A stretch of DNA of 64,000 nt from Trogon surrucura (lineage: Eukaryota > Chordata > Aves > Trogoniformes > Trogonidae). The DNA lies in the NCBI GenBank assembly GCA_020746105.1, contig CM036632.1, positions 5,890,001-5,954,000 on the forward strand, in the 5' to 3' direction. The notes beneath the pieces are model-generated. The model was not told where the DNA came from and did not search any database. It saw only the letters and a program-made list of their open reading frames with translations. This document shows, one piece after another, positions 33,061-44,770 of this stretch. The stretch's first letter is position 1; each line of letters begins with the position of its first letter. The position numbers and the translations under genes are program-made.

Positions 33061-33734
33061 AGAGGCTGACAGATCAGGCGCGAAGCTGACTGGGAAAATG
33101 GGGAAGAAAAAAAAAAAGGGACGACTAATGAATTTTCCATCAGAATCTCACGGATTGTCAGAGTTGGTATCAGGGAGGCAGAGACAGAGCTAGCGAGACA
33201 GAGAAAGGGCATGAGAGAGACAGCAGTGGTAAAGGGAGACTAGTTCCTTAAAAAATATTATATTTGGTAAGAGAGCAAGCAAGACGCATGAGAGGACAAT
33301 AAATATTGTTTAGCGAATCGACATCAAGGCGGCACATTTCTTAGTTCATTTTCCTCTTGCTCTGGTTTTCTGTTGTGGCCTTTCGGCTGTTTGTTTTTTT
33401 GTTTTTTTTCCTGCACCATGAATGGTTTTGTAATACCAGCACTGGGAGCTTTGATGGACCGATTGGGCTGGGGACTGTATGATGCCAAGGACCGGGAAAG
33501 GCTGTGGGGATGGGAGAGCATCCGTGCCCCGTGCTGCGGCAAGTGCGGGGCTCAAGGGATGGAAAGACAATTGAAAGCAATTAAATGATGGTCATTTAAT
33601 GAATTAGCACATATCAGCAGAGCTTTGGTATCTGGCTGTATGCCGGCCTGGCTGCATTTATGAAATAAAACAGCTTAGTTTAAACATGCCTTTATGGTGG
33701 TCGTAGCTAGCAGAAGACAGATGTCTTGCCTCCT
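33061..33734. other. Intergenic sequence, purine-rich then AT-rich
   Basis: GAGACAGAG-type purine sequence at about 33170-33240. A T-rich patch at about 33385-33412. AT words near 33580-33680 (AATTAAATGATGGTCATTTA is a short imperfect dyad). Confidence 0.5.
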
Positions 33735-34062
33735 GAAAGGAGGTTGTAGTGAGGTGGGGATCAGTCTCTTCTCCCAAGTAACAAGTGATAAGACAAGAGC
33801 AAATTGCCTCAAGTTGTGACAGGGGAGGTTTAGGTTAAATATGAAGGGGAACTTCTTCACTGAAAAGGTTGTCAGGCACTGGAACCAGCTGCCCGGGGAG
33901 GTAGTTGAGTTACTGTCCTTGGAGGTGTTTAAAAGATGAGTAGATGTTGTGCTTAGGGACATGGTTTAGTGGCTGACTTGGTAGGACTGGGTCACTGATT
34001 AGACTTGATGATCTTAAAGATCTTTTCCAACCAAAACTATTATATGATTTTGTGATTGTGAG
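33735..34062 (+). mobile_element. CR1 LINE 3' region, well preserved
   Basis: The best repeat in the window. It reads GGGGATCAGTCTCTTCTCCC, AAGTAACAAGTGATAAGACA, CTCAAGTTGTGACAGGGGAG, GGTTTAGGTTAAATATGAAG, ACTTCTTCACTGAAAAGG, GAACCAGCTGCCCGGGGAGG, GGAGGTGTTTAAAAGATGAG, ATGGTTTAGTGG, CTTTTCCAACCAAAAC and a degenerate ATATGATTTTGTGATTGTG terminus. It is 5'-truncated and non-coding. It shares type with the 30669-30790 copy. Confidence 0.96.
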
Positions 34063-35889
34063 TTTGGAGAGGCAGTTGTAGCTCTCTGGGTTGGGTGCAA
34101 AGTCACAAGAAGACCATGCACTGGCCCAGGAGCTGTTGGTCCCGTACGTGTGCAGGAGACCCAAGAGCAGAGGTGGCTGTGCGGCACCCAGGGCAGCCCA
34201 CCCACCACCCTGGCTTTGGGTATGGAACACCCTGGGTATGGAACACCTTCTGTGACATTCACAGGTTACTTTGAACTGGGAGCGTAGGACACCGCTGGCA
34301 GCTGGGAAATCATCTGCTTGGAAGCAAATGTGAGTAAACACAGGCCCCAAACCCACTTTACTCATGGTTTTAGCTTTTTTTTTGGGTTCACAGAACCCTC
34401 AGGTTTTCACGGTGCATGTGCAGGCCCTTCCATATACTTCAAATTTCTGCTGACTGAGAGTAAACCAGCTTTTCTCAGTTACCTTCCACAACCCCGATGG
34501 GTCTCTCTGGGGTGTGTAGGCAACACATTGAAACCACCAATCTAGTTAACTCAGCACGCTCCCAACCACTCACTTGATGTGCCAGCCAGCGTGCTTGCTT
34601 CTGGAAGCATTTTCAGTAGAGTTAGTAACATTATCTGGGCTACAAACATAATGTTCCCTTCCCACCATCCCTCTGCCCCTCTCAAGGGAGATGCAATGTG
34701 GATGGAGGCAATAGAAGGAACATTTTCACTGAGAATAGCTATCCTGCAGAAAGGCTTTTGTAAAATGGCTTCAGACTAATTGATTTTAAAAAAAAAGAAG
34801 AAAATTGTAAGTTGCAGTAGGAAGGCTGTTGTGAAGGGAGAAGGTGATTTTAAAGGGTCTATGCGTTGCCTCTGGTTCCATGGGTGGACCTTAAATGTTC
34901 TGAGGTACTGATCTCAGTACAGCGCTGTACCCCTTGCTCTAGGGACACCCCCGTCCTCATCAGATTTGCTGTCTGTGTGTCATCTCAGACTGGAAAGGCC
35001 AAATGCAGAAAGAAATTTCTTCCTCACAGCATTTACAAGCCTTGCTGAGAGTGAGAGGCTGGGGAAGATCATAGGCAGCAAGTCCGGAAGAGGCTCCAAA
35101 GTCCCTCCAGGAAGGGTCTAGGTGGTGGTGAGGGGTTGCAGAGATGGAATCTCCATCACTACTTGCTTTGCTTTGCTCAACCTCACTTGGGGAAACTTGT
35201 GGTTGTGGATGAAGGCAAAGGACAGCCAAGACCTTCCCATTACAGAGGTAAAGGTGATTGAGTTTTGTGCTGTGTAACACTGGATGCGTACGGGGAGGCT
35301 GCACACTTTGGCCAGGGTTGTCTTGGAAACACATGTCATATGTAGGTACCTACCTGGTTTTCCAAGGTACCAAACCAGACCAGGGCCAAATTATAAGAAA
35401 AGACTGGTTTTAAGAGCCTCTTTTCTGGCAGTCTTGGTTCATCCCAGTGCCATCAGGCTGAAACACCTGAACTGGTGGCCCCACTGATGATGGTGGTGGT
35501 GATCTTCTTCCCAAACTGCGATCAAATCCTCCTTTCAGCCCACTCCAAACCAGAGAAGCACAGCATCATACTGAACGCGCAGCCAATCTGAAAATCCACA
35601 GGAAGGAACTGCATTACCTTCCCCGGATTCCTTGCTCAGCAGCAGTGCTAAAGTGGAGCATGTTTGTAGGCCTCTTCTACCTGTGATTTGGGAGGAATAA
35701 AAACCGAGAGCATCCCCACATCTTCGGTCTAACAAATAAACCCAAGCAAATCTTTCTGGCCCGCACTGCAAAGCTCTCCCTGTGAGGAGCGCGGGGCAAT
35801 TTACTCCAGCACTGAGCTGCAGTTTCCACCTGGGGGAGAGAAGTTTGCTCAAATTTCTATCCAATTTCATTCAAAGGGAAGAATATTAG
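34063..35889. other. Intergenic sequence with a 16-bp tandem duplication
   Basis: GGGTATGGAACACC is duplicated directly at 34218-34249 (16-bp unit). At about 34985-35170 there are words faintly like CR1 (AGAAATTTCTTCCTCAC, GATGGAATCTCCATC), not strong enough to annotate. No gene recognised. Confidence 0.5.
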
Positions 35890-36230
35890 AAACTCCACTC
35901 CTTAGCACTTCATTAAACACTTTAGTTTAATAGCATCCTCCAGGGAATCCCAATCTGGACCACATGAGCCAGGAGTAAACAGCTGCATCAATTAACCCCA
36001 TAATCTCACGGGTGCTATTAGAAGGTGAGATACCCTTAGAAAGTGCATATGCCTGCAATTAGGCTTAAAATACTTATGTGTCAATAGCTTTAGTTATTTG
36101 TGCTCTCTGTTATTGATCTTTCTTATGTTTTCCACATTAAACAGTCTTTCTTACTTCATCAATAAATTAAGTGCGGTTTAGATTTACTCACTTTTTCTAT
36201 TAAATGCTGCAATCTTCGGAGCTCCTGACT
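35890..36230. promoter_or_regulatory. Candidate regulatory block
   Basis: It contains TTCATTAAACAC, TAGTTTAATAGC, GCATCAATTAACC, CCATAATCTCAC, GCAATTAGGC, GTGTCAATAGC, TTATTGATC, CATTAAAC and TCAATAAATTAAG. AT-rich, complex and repeat-free. Confidence 0.38.
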
Positions 36231-36284
36231 CTGGCCTGCCTCTAGCTGAGACGAGGGGCATCAACCCTCTTCACTGGTAGCTCA

Positions 36285-36400
36285 AGGGAATGATCACCTC
36301 CCTGCGCCTGCTGACACCACCAATCCTGACCCAGGCCAGGATGCCACTGGCCTTCTTGACCACCTGGGCACACTGCATATGCCACTTTACATGTTTCTTT
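36285..36400 (-). mobile_element. CR1 LINE fragment, reverse orientation
   Basis: On the minus strand it reads CAGTGTGCCCAGGTGGTCAA, GAAGGCCAGTGGCATCCTGG, CCTGGGTCAGGATTGG and CAGGGAGGTGATCATTCCC. This is the segment of CR1 upstream of the 3' tail. Both ends are decayed or truncated, so the true extent may be longer. Confidence 0.88.
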
Positions 36401-37439
36401 TTCCTGCCCAGGTCAGATTTGGAGATGTTAGAAAAAGTCTGGCTTTTGACACCATGAACATAACAGAAATGATTTTCTGCCACACAGGGATTTGAGGAAG
36501 GGAGAGGACTTTCAACACTATAAGGTAAGGCTCTCCCTGGCTTTTCTTCCAAGTAAAAAGGCTTTGGGAAGAGCTTTAAATTCTCTGAGATGGCAACTGA
36601 GCAGACAGGGAGCAGTGCTACCAGCAGTCACCTCACCAGGAACTGGTGGGGTGAGATGAATGACTGGTCCTCTCTTTTTCCCCCTCATATTTTCCATCAG
36701 CTTCACTGCCCATTGCAGCCTCTTCCTTCAGACTCTTTGGCCCCAAACCAGGCATGTGCATAGTCAGAAATGTGATGGCTCTCAGTGTTTCTGGCTGCAA
36801 GCTGGGACCTCTCTGGACCATACGGGTGTTCTTGGACTTCAGAAAGCTGAGATATGGTGGAGAGATGTTTGTCCACAGAGCTGGTGGAGAAGAGGGCTTG
36901 AGGAGGGGCAAGGTTTTAAGATTTTTTCTTTTTTGTAGCCAGACTTTTGAGTTTTAATTCTTCACTCCGATGGGAGTGGAACAAGGCTGGGGTCCTGTTG
37001 CAGGGTAAGTGCTGAGGGCTGAGCACAGCAAGCACGAGAGCAGCTCTTGCCAAGAGCTGGTGCCATCGTACCCTGAAAGTATCTACTGTCCTTTTCATTC
37101 TTTAAGTTCTTCAAGAGTCTTTACTTGTTTTCATAAGCTTCCCTTAAAGACCGGTTGGCTTTCTGTAAGGAATTTGAACAGTTATTTTAATGGAAAGTAA
37201 TTCTGTAGGTAATTATTTGTTTTTTTTAAATCTTTGGTCATCCTGGATTTTCTGCACTATGCATAACAACTGCTGTGGTGTTTCATGAGAAGCATGGATG
37301 AAAAAAAGAGGAAACTTTGGGCATTTAAAAGAACAGGTTTTCACATAGTTTGCACTGTTTAGTTTGCTGCTCCCCTGTCTGTCTGGTGCGTATCGGTGCA
37401 TACGAAATTTTGTTTTTAACCAGGCTCTCCTGACCGAAC
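36401..37439. other. Intergenic sequence, nothing recognisable
   Basis: The left part may be decayed CR1. AT-rich words at about 37180-37230. No gene. Confidence 0.5.
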
Positions 37440-37590
37440 AGAGGCTGCTGGGCCCTTGTTGTTACAATTAAGCCATGTGCTACTTTCCATAACTCATTAG
37501 CCCTTTAGTTTCTGGATTAATTCGATGTGCAAATAATGTCACAAATTGAATATTAGTAGACTTCTATTGAGGATTAAGCGGCAGTAAAAG
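37440..37590. promoter_or_regulatory. Candidate enhancer with two GGATTA words
   Basis: GGATTA (bicoid-class, OTX/PITX-type core) occurs at 37514-37519 and 37571-37576. Between and around them are ACTCATTAGCC, GATTAATTCG, GTGCAAATAATG, AAATTGAATATTAG. It is compact and repeat-free. Confidence 0.38.
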
Positions 37591-38269
37591 CATATCCCTG
37601 TGTCTTCATTTTGCTTTGCGCAACTGTGGTTTGTCCAGCGTAGCAAGCGGTTAGTTAACCACCCAACAGCTCGCCGCCTTCTTCCCTGTACTGGTTTTTC
37701 ATGTAATAGCCCAGCTATTAGTAGAGAAAAACAACAACTGTGCGTGTAGAAGGTGAGGATAAGGAAAATAAATTTCCCTGTTAGCACTACACAGTGTCCA
37801 AACTCTTTTTTTTTTAAAGGAAGTCTTTGCATGAGGATGGCCCCAGCTCCTGCCAGCATCACTCTGTCGACAGCAGCCGGTGAGTAGCTGATGGGCTGTA
37901 CTTGCTCCAAGCTAAACAATTCACTGATGTCATTGCATGAGTTTTGCATTTTATCACCTCTAATTCTCTGCAGACAAAATCTGGGTGGGATCGCTTAAGC
38001 CAGCCTGGGCATCCTTGTTGTTGCTACAGAGATGAAGCAGAAAAGCAGGCTTTGGAAGGGGTGCAGTGTCCCGTCCCAGCCAAAGATCTCCATGGGGGTC
38101 CCAGCACCTGCCCCCAAGGGTCTAGTTGTGCGTTTGGGACCCCCAGTGGGCACTGCAATGCAGACTTTTACCTTCAGATGTACTGGTGGTGTCACTGGGG
38201 GGAGAATGGCTCCATGCCACCAGAACTTTCAGGGCATCACTGAGCAAAATGGGTGTAGCTTTCTTTTAA
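37591..38269. other. Intergenic sequence, nothing recognisable
   Basis: Three short plus-strand frames overlap at 37944-38277 without domain content. Confidence 0.5.
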
Positions 38270-38590
38270 TGCACTGAAGTGGAGGCAAATTTCAATCTAA
38301 TAATGTAAAGCAGCAATAACCATTATAATTAATTTATATAAAAGACATTATAAAATTACACTTGATGCATTTAAATCCCATCCAGGAGCAGTGCTCGTTT
38401 TCCAGTTAAGCTATGGGCTGTGCTAAGGCAGACGGGGAAAGAGGTATTTCAATATTTCTTATAATTTTATATTCTTTCTAATATCTCTCATGCTAATTTC
38501 ATTATGCAACACAGTCAGCACAGTGATGTAATTATTGAAAAGTAATTTTGCAATAAATGGATTTAAATGTGTTCGAGTCCATTGTAAATT
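38270..38590. promoter_or_regulatory. AT-rich candidate regulatory block
   Basis: It contains TCAATCTAATAATG, CCATTATAATTAATTTAT, ACATTATAAAATTAC, GATGCATTTAAATCC, TATAATTTTATATTC, GCTAATTTCATTATGC and GATGTAATTATTG. Parts approach low complexity, which lowers confidence. Confidence 0.33.
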
Positions 38591-38959
38591 CAATCTCTTG
38601 GTAAAGGTGGACTGAACAGGCAGGAAAAAGGGAGCAGGGATGTTGCTTGGTGAAAGCTGAGAAGTCCTGGGCATCCCACGTCGAGCATCTGCTTACACCA
38701 ACTAATAACATCCACTTCAGATGGAAACCACTCACAGAGCTGGCCTCCCTCCCCTTGAGCCCCCGGAGCTGCTGCTTGCAGAGGGCACTTCCAACCTTCC
38801 CACTGGGGGGAAATTTCAGATCAGTCAGGTCTCCTCCCAGAGCAAGGCACTGCCGTTGCTGGGCATCTGTGCTGCTCTTAGCAAAGTGGGTCCTGTGTGG
38901 GTGTCTTAGTCTGGATTAAGGGCTCAGTTACTGGGCAGGGACATAAAGATATTCTTCTG
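38591..38959. other. Intergenic spacer
   Basis: Nothing recognisable. Confidence 0.5.
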
Positions 38960-39175
38960 CATAAGACATGGGAGATGTGATTTCTATTCCTGGCTCTGTC
39001 AGAGACTTCCTGTGTGATACTGGGCAAGCGGTATATCATCTCTGTGCTTCCATTTCCTCATCTGCACAATAGGGATAAAGAGTGCTTCCCCAGCTCATCG
39101 GTGAAATTAATGTAACATATGTAAAGTGCATGTATATCCCCAGATGAAAGGTGCCATTGTAATAATATTCAAATT
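38960..39175 (+). mobile_element. MIR-type SINE, decayed
   Basis: The MIR word order is clear: TTCCTGGCTCTGTC, TTCCTGTGTGATACTGGGCA, ATCTCTGTGCTTCCATTTCC, TCATCTGCACAATAGGGATA, then GTAAAGTGCATGT and CCAGATGAAAGGTGCCATTG ending in ATAATATT. MIR is a tRNA-derived SINE of early amniote age, so survival at this readability suggests purifying selection or simply a slow-evolving locus. Confidence 0.85.
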
Positions 39176-40079
39176 ATTATGGAAAATAGATAAAGCGACC
39201 AACCCCTGCTAAATGATCGTCTAGCTTTTCACTAGATTCATGAGATCCACGCGAAATGTGATAAGAAAACCTCAGATGTCAAGTGGTTTAGAGTCAGACT
39301 CTGCTCACGAAGCAGAGCTGGCTGTGCCTTTTAAGTGGAGGATGAGATAGTGAAGAATTGGGAGCTTGGAAAGTTGTTGCCGTGGTTAAGCTGTCCTGGT
39401 TTGCTGGGTGCCACTGTTCATCTAGAGAGGAAGACAGGGGGATACGTCGCTTAATACCCAAATCAGAGCACAGGAACTCTTCAGTGACGCCGAAATCAAA
39501 GTGGTGAAGTGGGGCTGTTTTTTTCTGACCGTAACTGATGCATACAAGTTTGGGATATCCCAGAAAGGTCACGCATGGATGGAGGTGACATGTGGGAGAT
39601 CGGATGAACTGACTTGGTAGGAGTACTTTACCCACAAGGCTTATGTCAGACCTTTTCCTGGGGGGAAGGGAAACAGCTCTGGTGTCACTTGTAGGCCTTT
39701 AGCAGTTGCTGCAATGGGAGGGTGTTTGGGTCTAAATACTGAGGTGATGATACCTTTCCCCTGAAGCTCATTGTGCATCTCCCTGTTCCCACAACATCAC
39801 AGCAAGGTATGTTTGGGCAGCGTAAAGGTCTCTGCCCTATAAGCACTATCCATGTTCTTGGCAGTTGGTTTGTCTCCAAGCAAGGTTGGCAGCAGGCAGA
39901 CATTTGTGTGTTTTCTCTGAAACAAATGTACCTCTCGGAGTTCCCTTCCATTGTGAAGGAGGTGCTGGGTTGGCATCCAAAAAAAAGCCATGATGGGGAT
40001 CACTTGAATCCTGAACTCACTGGAGATTTTACTCCGAAACTGCTGTGCCAGTCTCTTCTGGCACCATTGTATAGCTGCC
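39176..40079. other. Intergenic sequence, nothing recognisable
   Basis: Small AT-rich patch at 39150-39210. Otherwise ordinary. Confidence 0.5.
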
Positions 40080-40262
40080 CAGCACCAAATGCTCAATTAT
40101 AGACAAAATTGAATTTACAATTTGCTTTTGGGCAATGTGTAAATTGGCCCTTCATTGATTATTAATGAAGTGCTAATTGCTCTTTGCAACCAATTTTTAT
40201 GCAAATGCTATTAGTGCTATTTGCACAATCCTGCAATTTACAGTTTTACATTTGCAATGGCC
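40080..40262. promoter_or_regulatory. Candidate enhancer with octamer and paired-homeodomain dyad
   Basis: A perfect octamer ATGCAAAT lies at 40199-40206. A 21-bp dyad at 40150-40170 (7-bp perfect arms, only one mismatched pair overall) pairs ATTG/ATTA with TTAATG. Other words: CTCAATTATAG, TGAATTTACAATTTGC, GTAAATTGG, GCTAATTGC, CTATTAGTGC, TGCAATTTACAG. Dense, complex and repeat-free. Confidence 0.45.
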
Positions 40263-43200
40263 TGGTGAAAAGATGTGAAAAGATGACAGCTTGTCCTAAA
40301 AGAAAACAAGAAGGGGAGGGGGGAAGCAACCACAAAACTTGCAAAACTTGGAGTAGCAAAATAACACAATTAGGAATAAGAAAACATTAAAAAAAAACCA
40401 CCACAAAAAACCTGAACAAACAAACCCTCTCTCTTTATTGATTGTAACAGATTCAGCGTTGACAGGGGTTGTTCTGAATGTAACGGGATCCCACGGCAGA
40501 TGTAAACCAGACTCGAGGCATTTGCTGTGTGTTTCGCCGCGGAGGTCAGTGTATGAATTTGCCTGTGAAAACATTGATGCGAGGCTGCCAGCATTACCCA
40601 TTCAAGAACCGTGTGCTTTTTCTTGGCGACAAACAACGTGGTGTGAGTTTGCAAATCAAGCGTGGGCAGCTGCTGAACTGCTCTGGCGCAGAGCTCCTCT
40701 CTGAGCCAGCGCTTCTCCCCTGCGTGGGGCCAGAAGCTGAGCGCTCACCATCATCTGTCCAGGGCTGCTGTAAATCCACAGCCCTCCTGCCCTCCTCCCC
40801 CATCACGCTGGGCTTCTTTAGACCTCTCTTTGCTTCTGCATCACCGTGACACCTTGTAGATGCCACAGGGAGTTATGTTTTGGCTGGGGAGCTCTGTATG
40901 AAAAGCCTGAGTCCTGCAGGACAGGAGCACTGTGGGTCTCACTTTGCTAGTGGGGAACGAGAGTTTCCAGGTGAAATTTCCTCAGAGGCTCTGGGTGTTG
41001 CTACCTTCTCTGAGACTTCACAGTTGGTGGAGGACAAAATCAGATTCACCTCGAAGCTCTTCCATAATTGCCCCTCCTCTGTCAGACAGACTTTTCACTG
41101 AACTTCGCTGAAGGTGTTTGGGACAGCAGAGTGGCCTCATCTGCTGTTGGGTGACAGATATTGCTGGGGGAACAGGGCTGGCTGAGACACTAACAAAAAT
41201 GTGGGTTTTTTTTTAATTTGGACAGGGACAGGCTGTTGTTACCAGGACCCAAGGAAGCCACAGGTACCTCCCGTGTGATGGGGTAGTAAGAAACAGCTCA
41301 TATGAGTGCCTGCATGGGCTGCACTTGCTGGGTGCATTGAAAATAGATATGATTTGGGGATCCTCAAGCAGGGCATGGTGAAAGTGGATGTCAGCTTGAA
41401 CCTGTCCGTATCGGGAGAACGAGATAACAGGAGGATTTATTGTTGATCCACTGTCGTCTTTGTTTGTTCTACCTTATTATTCTTTTTATTGGTTATATCT
41501 TTGAGCAGAAAGATGCTGTTCTTACACACAGATCCTGTGTTCATACACCCAGGGATCCTGTGTATTCTTTGGCTAGAGCAGCACACCAGGAGCTGGTGCT
41601 GAGCTGCTTCTTCACAGCAGCTTCTGGTCCCTCTAGAGCTCACCCTTTTCCAGCTTCATCTTTTTGTGCTTTAGAAGATGACTATGCTCTTCTGCCTGAC
41701 ATACATCACCTACCCTTGACCGTATTAATGTTGTTTTCTAGGTCGAGTCCAATAAGCAAGAGATCCAAATTGCACTTGTTTCCACTCTGGTTTTGTGTCA
41801 TGCCCAGCTTTCCCAGCAGCAATTTAAAGTTTTATCTCCAGATCCTTAAGGGGAACATCACTTCTGCTAGACCTCGTGTCATTCTTTTCTTCAGCTTTCA
41901 GAAGAGGAGGAAGCCAGTGGATCACTGCCCAGATGTGTTACTCCCATCCAGACCTTGTGGGGTTTTACCGTGGTGCTACCCGGACAATCTCTCCCTGCCT
42001 GCTCTCTTTCCTAGGATGACAGGGCAGGAATTTTGCTACGGCTGCAGGGATCTCTGCCAGCTGCTTCACTCTTGCCAGCAGCGCAGGAAGGTCTCCTCTT
42101 GTTTTGGTTCGTTTTCTCGGTGGGACACTGCTCCTGAGCTGTTGCTGACATGGTCACTGGCAGTCCAGGGACCACAAGGGTGCCGGGGAAGCCCCAGGCA
42201 TGGATGAGGGCTGGAGCTGGGGTTGTGTTTTCCCCAAGGAGCTGCAGGCTGTAAGGCCCTGCACAGACACAGCACAGCACTCTTTTCCACAGCACCATGT
42301 GCCTGCCACCCGTAGGAGACTGTCCCCACGCATGACCCCATCCCTGACCTCACCAGCAGCCCAGGGGCTTTCCCCTCCCCACACACCCTGCTCCGGCCAC
42401 CCTGTCAATGCCCTGACCCAAGGCTGGTGTCCGGATGAGCATCGCAGCTCCCACACCCATGCCGGGGCTCAGCTGCAGGGAATTGCTCAGAAGATGCTTT
42501 GCTCAGAGCATACGTCAGGATACATGAAGCTAAACAGCATGAATGTTTTGTGGATAGACCAGCCAGGAAGTAGTGTCCAGGGGAGTAAAAGTCCTGGGAG
42601 AACTGTTTGGTTGTGACTTGTAGGTAGGGTTAGTTTGCCTTTGTTTAGTGAGATATAATCTGCTTTTTCAGGGTGGATGTGGCCCTATTCTGCATGAAGA
42701 CACAGGTGTGACAGCTGAGTGTTCTGGAGATGCAAATGCAACCAAACTACCCCAGAGGTAAGAGTTATCCAGCCGCCTCCACCCCAAAAAACCCTGCTTC
42801 ATGTCAGGGGTAAAATATGCGTTATGACCAGGAGAAAGCACTTCCTTAGCCTAGAATATCCAAGTAGCTGATCTTGGCCTTGGCCCAAGGTGGCTGGTAT
42901 GCTGGACCACCTGATACTTTAAAGTGGGTGGAACAACACTCACAGCCCCCATGAGCAATGCCCTGGTGCAAACAGCCCTGAGGAGACCCCCCCAAAAGGC
43001 AGACATCAGCACCACTTCCCCTGTCCCCCAGAGAAAGAGGGTTGCAGCTTCAATTTAAATAATTGTTGCCAGGGTTTCAGCTGTGACTCATTGTCTCCGG
43101 GGCAGGATCCCTTGTTAGCAGAGGGCTACCAGGGGAGCCTCCTCTGCCCTGTGTTGCCAAGGCACCTCGACCTGTGGGACTTTCTGCACCTCCTTCTGCT

Positions 43201-43979
43201 AGTTCCTCTCACCTCTTGTTTTTCAAAACACTCCCCCTGAGTTGGCAGAGCCCGTTCATGCACCTCACCTCTGCGGGCACAGAGGGGTGCATGTGCACAG
43301 GCATGTGCTCTCTGCACCCCAAAAAGGGCTCTGCTCTGTCACAGTGGCCAGACTTTCACATCTTTGCTCGTTTTTTCAACAGAAATGGGGGCAGAGGTCA
43401 TTTTGCTGGACCACCCAGCATCTCACAGGTCAGTCCAGACCACTTTGTCATGGAGATGTCATCTGCATCCAGAGGTCCCAGCACAGCAGATCAGTGCTGG
43501 CCTTCCCTTGGCCAGGTGGGCACCTTAAGGACGGGCTACCTTGGGATGGTGAGACAGGAGAGGAATGAACTTGCTCAAGCTGGTTTAGCTTTCAGATTCC
43601 CTCCAGGTGTAAACCATGTTTTAATTTTCAGCATTTTCTTCTGTTTTCTTTCCAACATCTGATTTGGAAGGCTATTCCACCAGTGAAATAGGAACAAAGT
43701 TGTGTTTTCACCTGCTCCTTGGCAGTGGCTGTCTGCCATCAGCAGTGGTGTTCTGGGTTAGACTTGTTCAGTTCATCTTCAGTCTCCAGACAGCACAGGG
43801 AGGCTCAGGAGACAGAGGAGGAAAGCTTTTCTCCACCCCTTACAAGAACACTTCTCTCCATGTGTTGCTGGGTTTTGGTGTTCATAGCAAAGCCCCTCCT
43901 CCCCACGGAAAACAAAACCCATGGAGAACTTGTGGGCCCTATTTTTGGGGACCAGAATCCTAGCAGGACCTCATTTTAA
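40263..43979. other. Intergenic sequence, no supported gene
   Basis: A-runs near 40390. The 255-codon plus-strand frame at 41440-42207 has a hydrophobic start and cysteine-rich tail but no domain I recognise, a pyrimidine-biased composition and overlapping minus-strand frames. T-run near 41206-41214. No repeats named. Confidence 0.5.
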
Positions 43980-44270
43980 ATGGCCCAAATTTGAGGAACA
44001 TGTATTTTAAATATGATGTTATAAAAATGTAGTAAATATTTAATTTTATTTTTATTAAATACTAAATTGATGATGGCTGACACTTTATTAAAGTGTCAAA
44101 GTGAGTGTTCCTACATTCTAATTACTTATTCTAACAAGGAGGCAGCCTCGTCAGGAGCCGTGCACTGGCGTGCGCAGACGAGGGGCGCTCCCGTTAAGTA
44201 ACACCTATTAAACTATCATTTGCACCTAGAGGCATCTCATTAATATCTCAACTGGTGAGACTGCGCTGCC
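43980..44270. promoter_or_regulatory. Candidate enhancer with TGACACTTT inverted pair
   Basis: A perfect 9-bp inverted repeat TGACACTTT/AAAGTGTCA with 3-nt spacer spans 44078-44098. Around it are TTTTTATTAAATAC, TCTAATTACTTATTC, CTATTAAACTATC, TCTCATTAATATC. A CpG-containing middle (GTGCGCAGACGAGGGGCGC) follows. AAGTG-type words suit NK2 or T-box factors, but that is inference. Confidence 0.4.
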
Positions 44271-44473
44271 AGTGCCTACCTGACCCAGGGCGTTGACAGG
44301 AGAAATGGCTCCAGGAGGCTTTTCCTCGCTCCAGGCTCTCCTGTACAAATAATTCCTATAAAATTAATAACGACCATTTCACTTAATTGAATTCCTGATA
44401 AATGAAGATTCTTCCAGGCCCATGTTAAAAGCATCCAAGAGATGCAGGAGGAGTGCTGCACTGCAGTCCGGGG
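44271..44473. other. Intergenic spacer with AT words
   Basis: ACAAATAATTCC, TAAAATTAATAACG and CACTTAATTGAATTCC at about 44340-44400 may be a rightward extension of the preceding block. Confidence 0.4.
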
Positions 44474-44770
44474 AAAGTTTTGTTCTTCTCTCTCCCCTTC
44501 CTGTTTCCTTTGTCTTTCTAAGCCTCTTCCCACCCTACCCGTCCCTCCTGCTGCTCCCTCCTTACCACTCTTTTCCTTCCCTTTCTGACCAGGTCTTCTC
44601 TTTTCTGCTGCAGTTTCCTTTCTGATCTCCCATTTGACTCCTTCCTACTTCTCTGCCTGGATCTACCTTTATGGCTATCTCAATTATTTATTTTCTTCTG
44701 GAGCATTCTTTTTTCTTTCTTCCCCTTCTATCTTTCTTTCCCTTTCTTCCATTTAACTCTTCATCTCACC
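44474..44770. repeat. Polypyrimidine-rich tract
   Basis: About 300 bp of TTCC/CTTT-rich plus strand, imperfect. It has potential for triplex-type structure. Open frames here are compositional. Confidence 0.7.

Noticed and set aside
34985-35170. Possible further CR1 fragment
   Set aside because: Only isolated words resemble CR1. Order and spacing do not match well enough.
41440-42207. 255-codon open frame, plus strand, with hydrophobic N-terminus and cysteines
   Set aside because: There is no recognisable domain, no splice or promoter context, biased composition, and competing minus-strand frames at 42011-42456.
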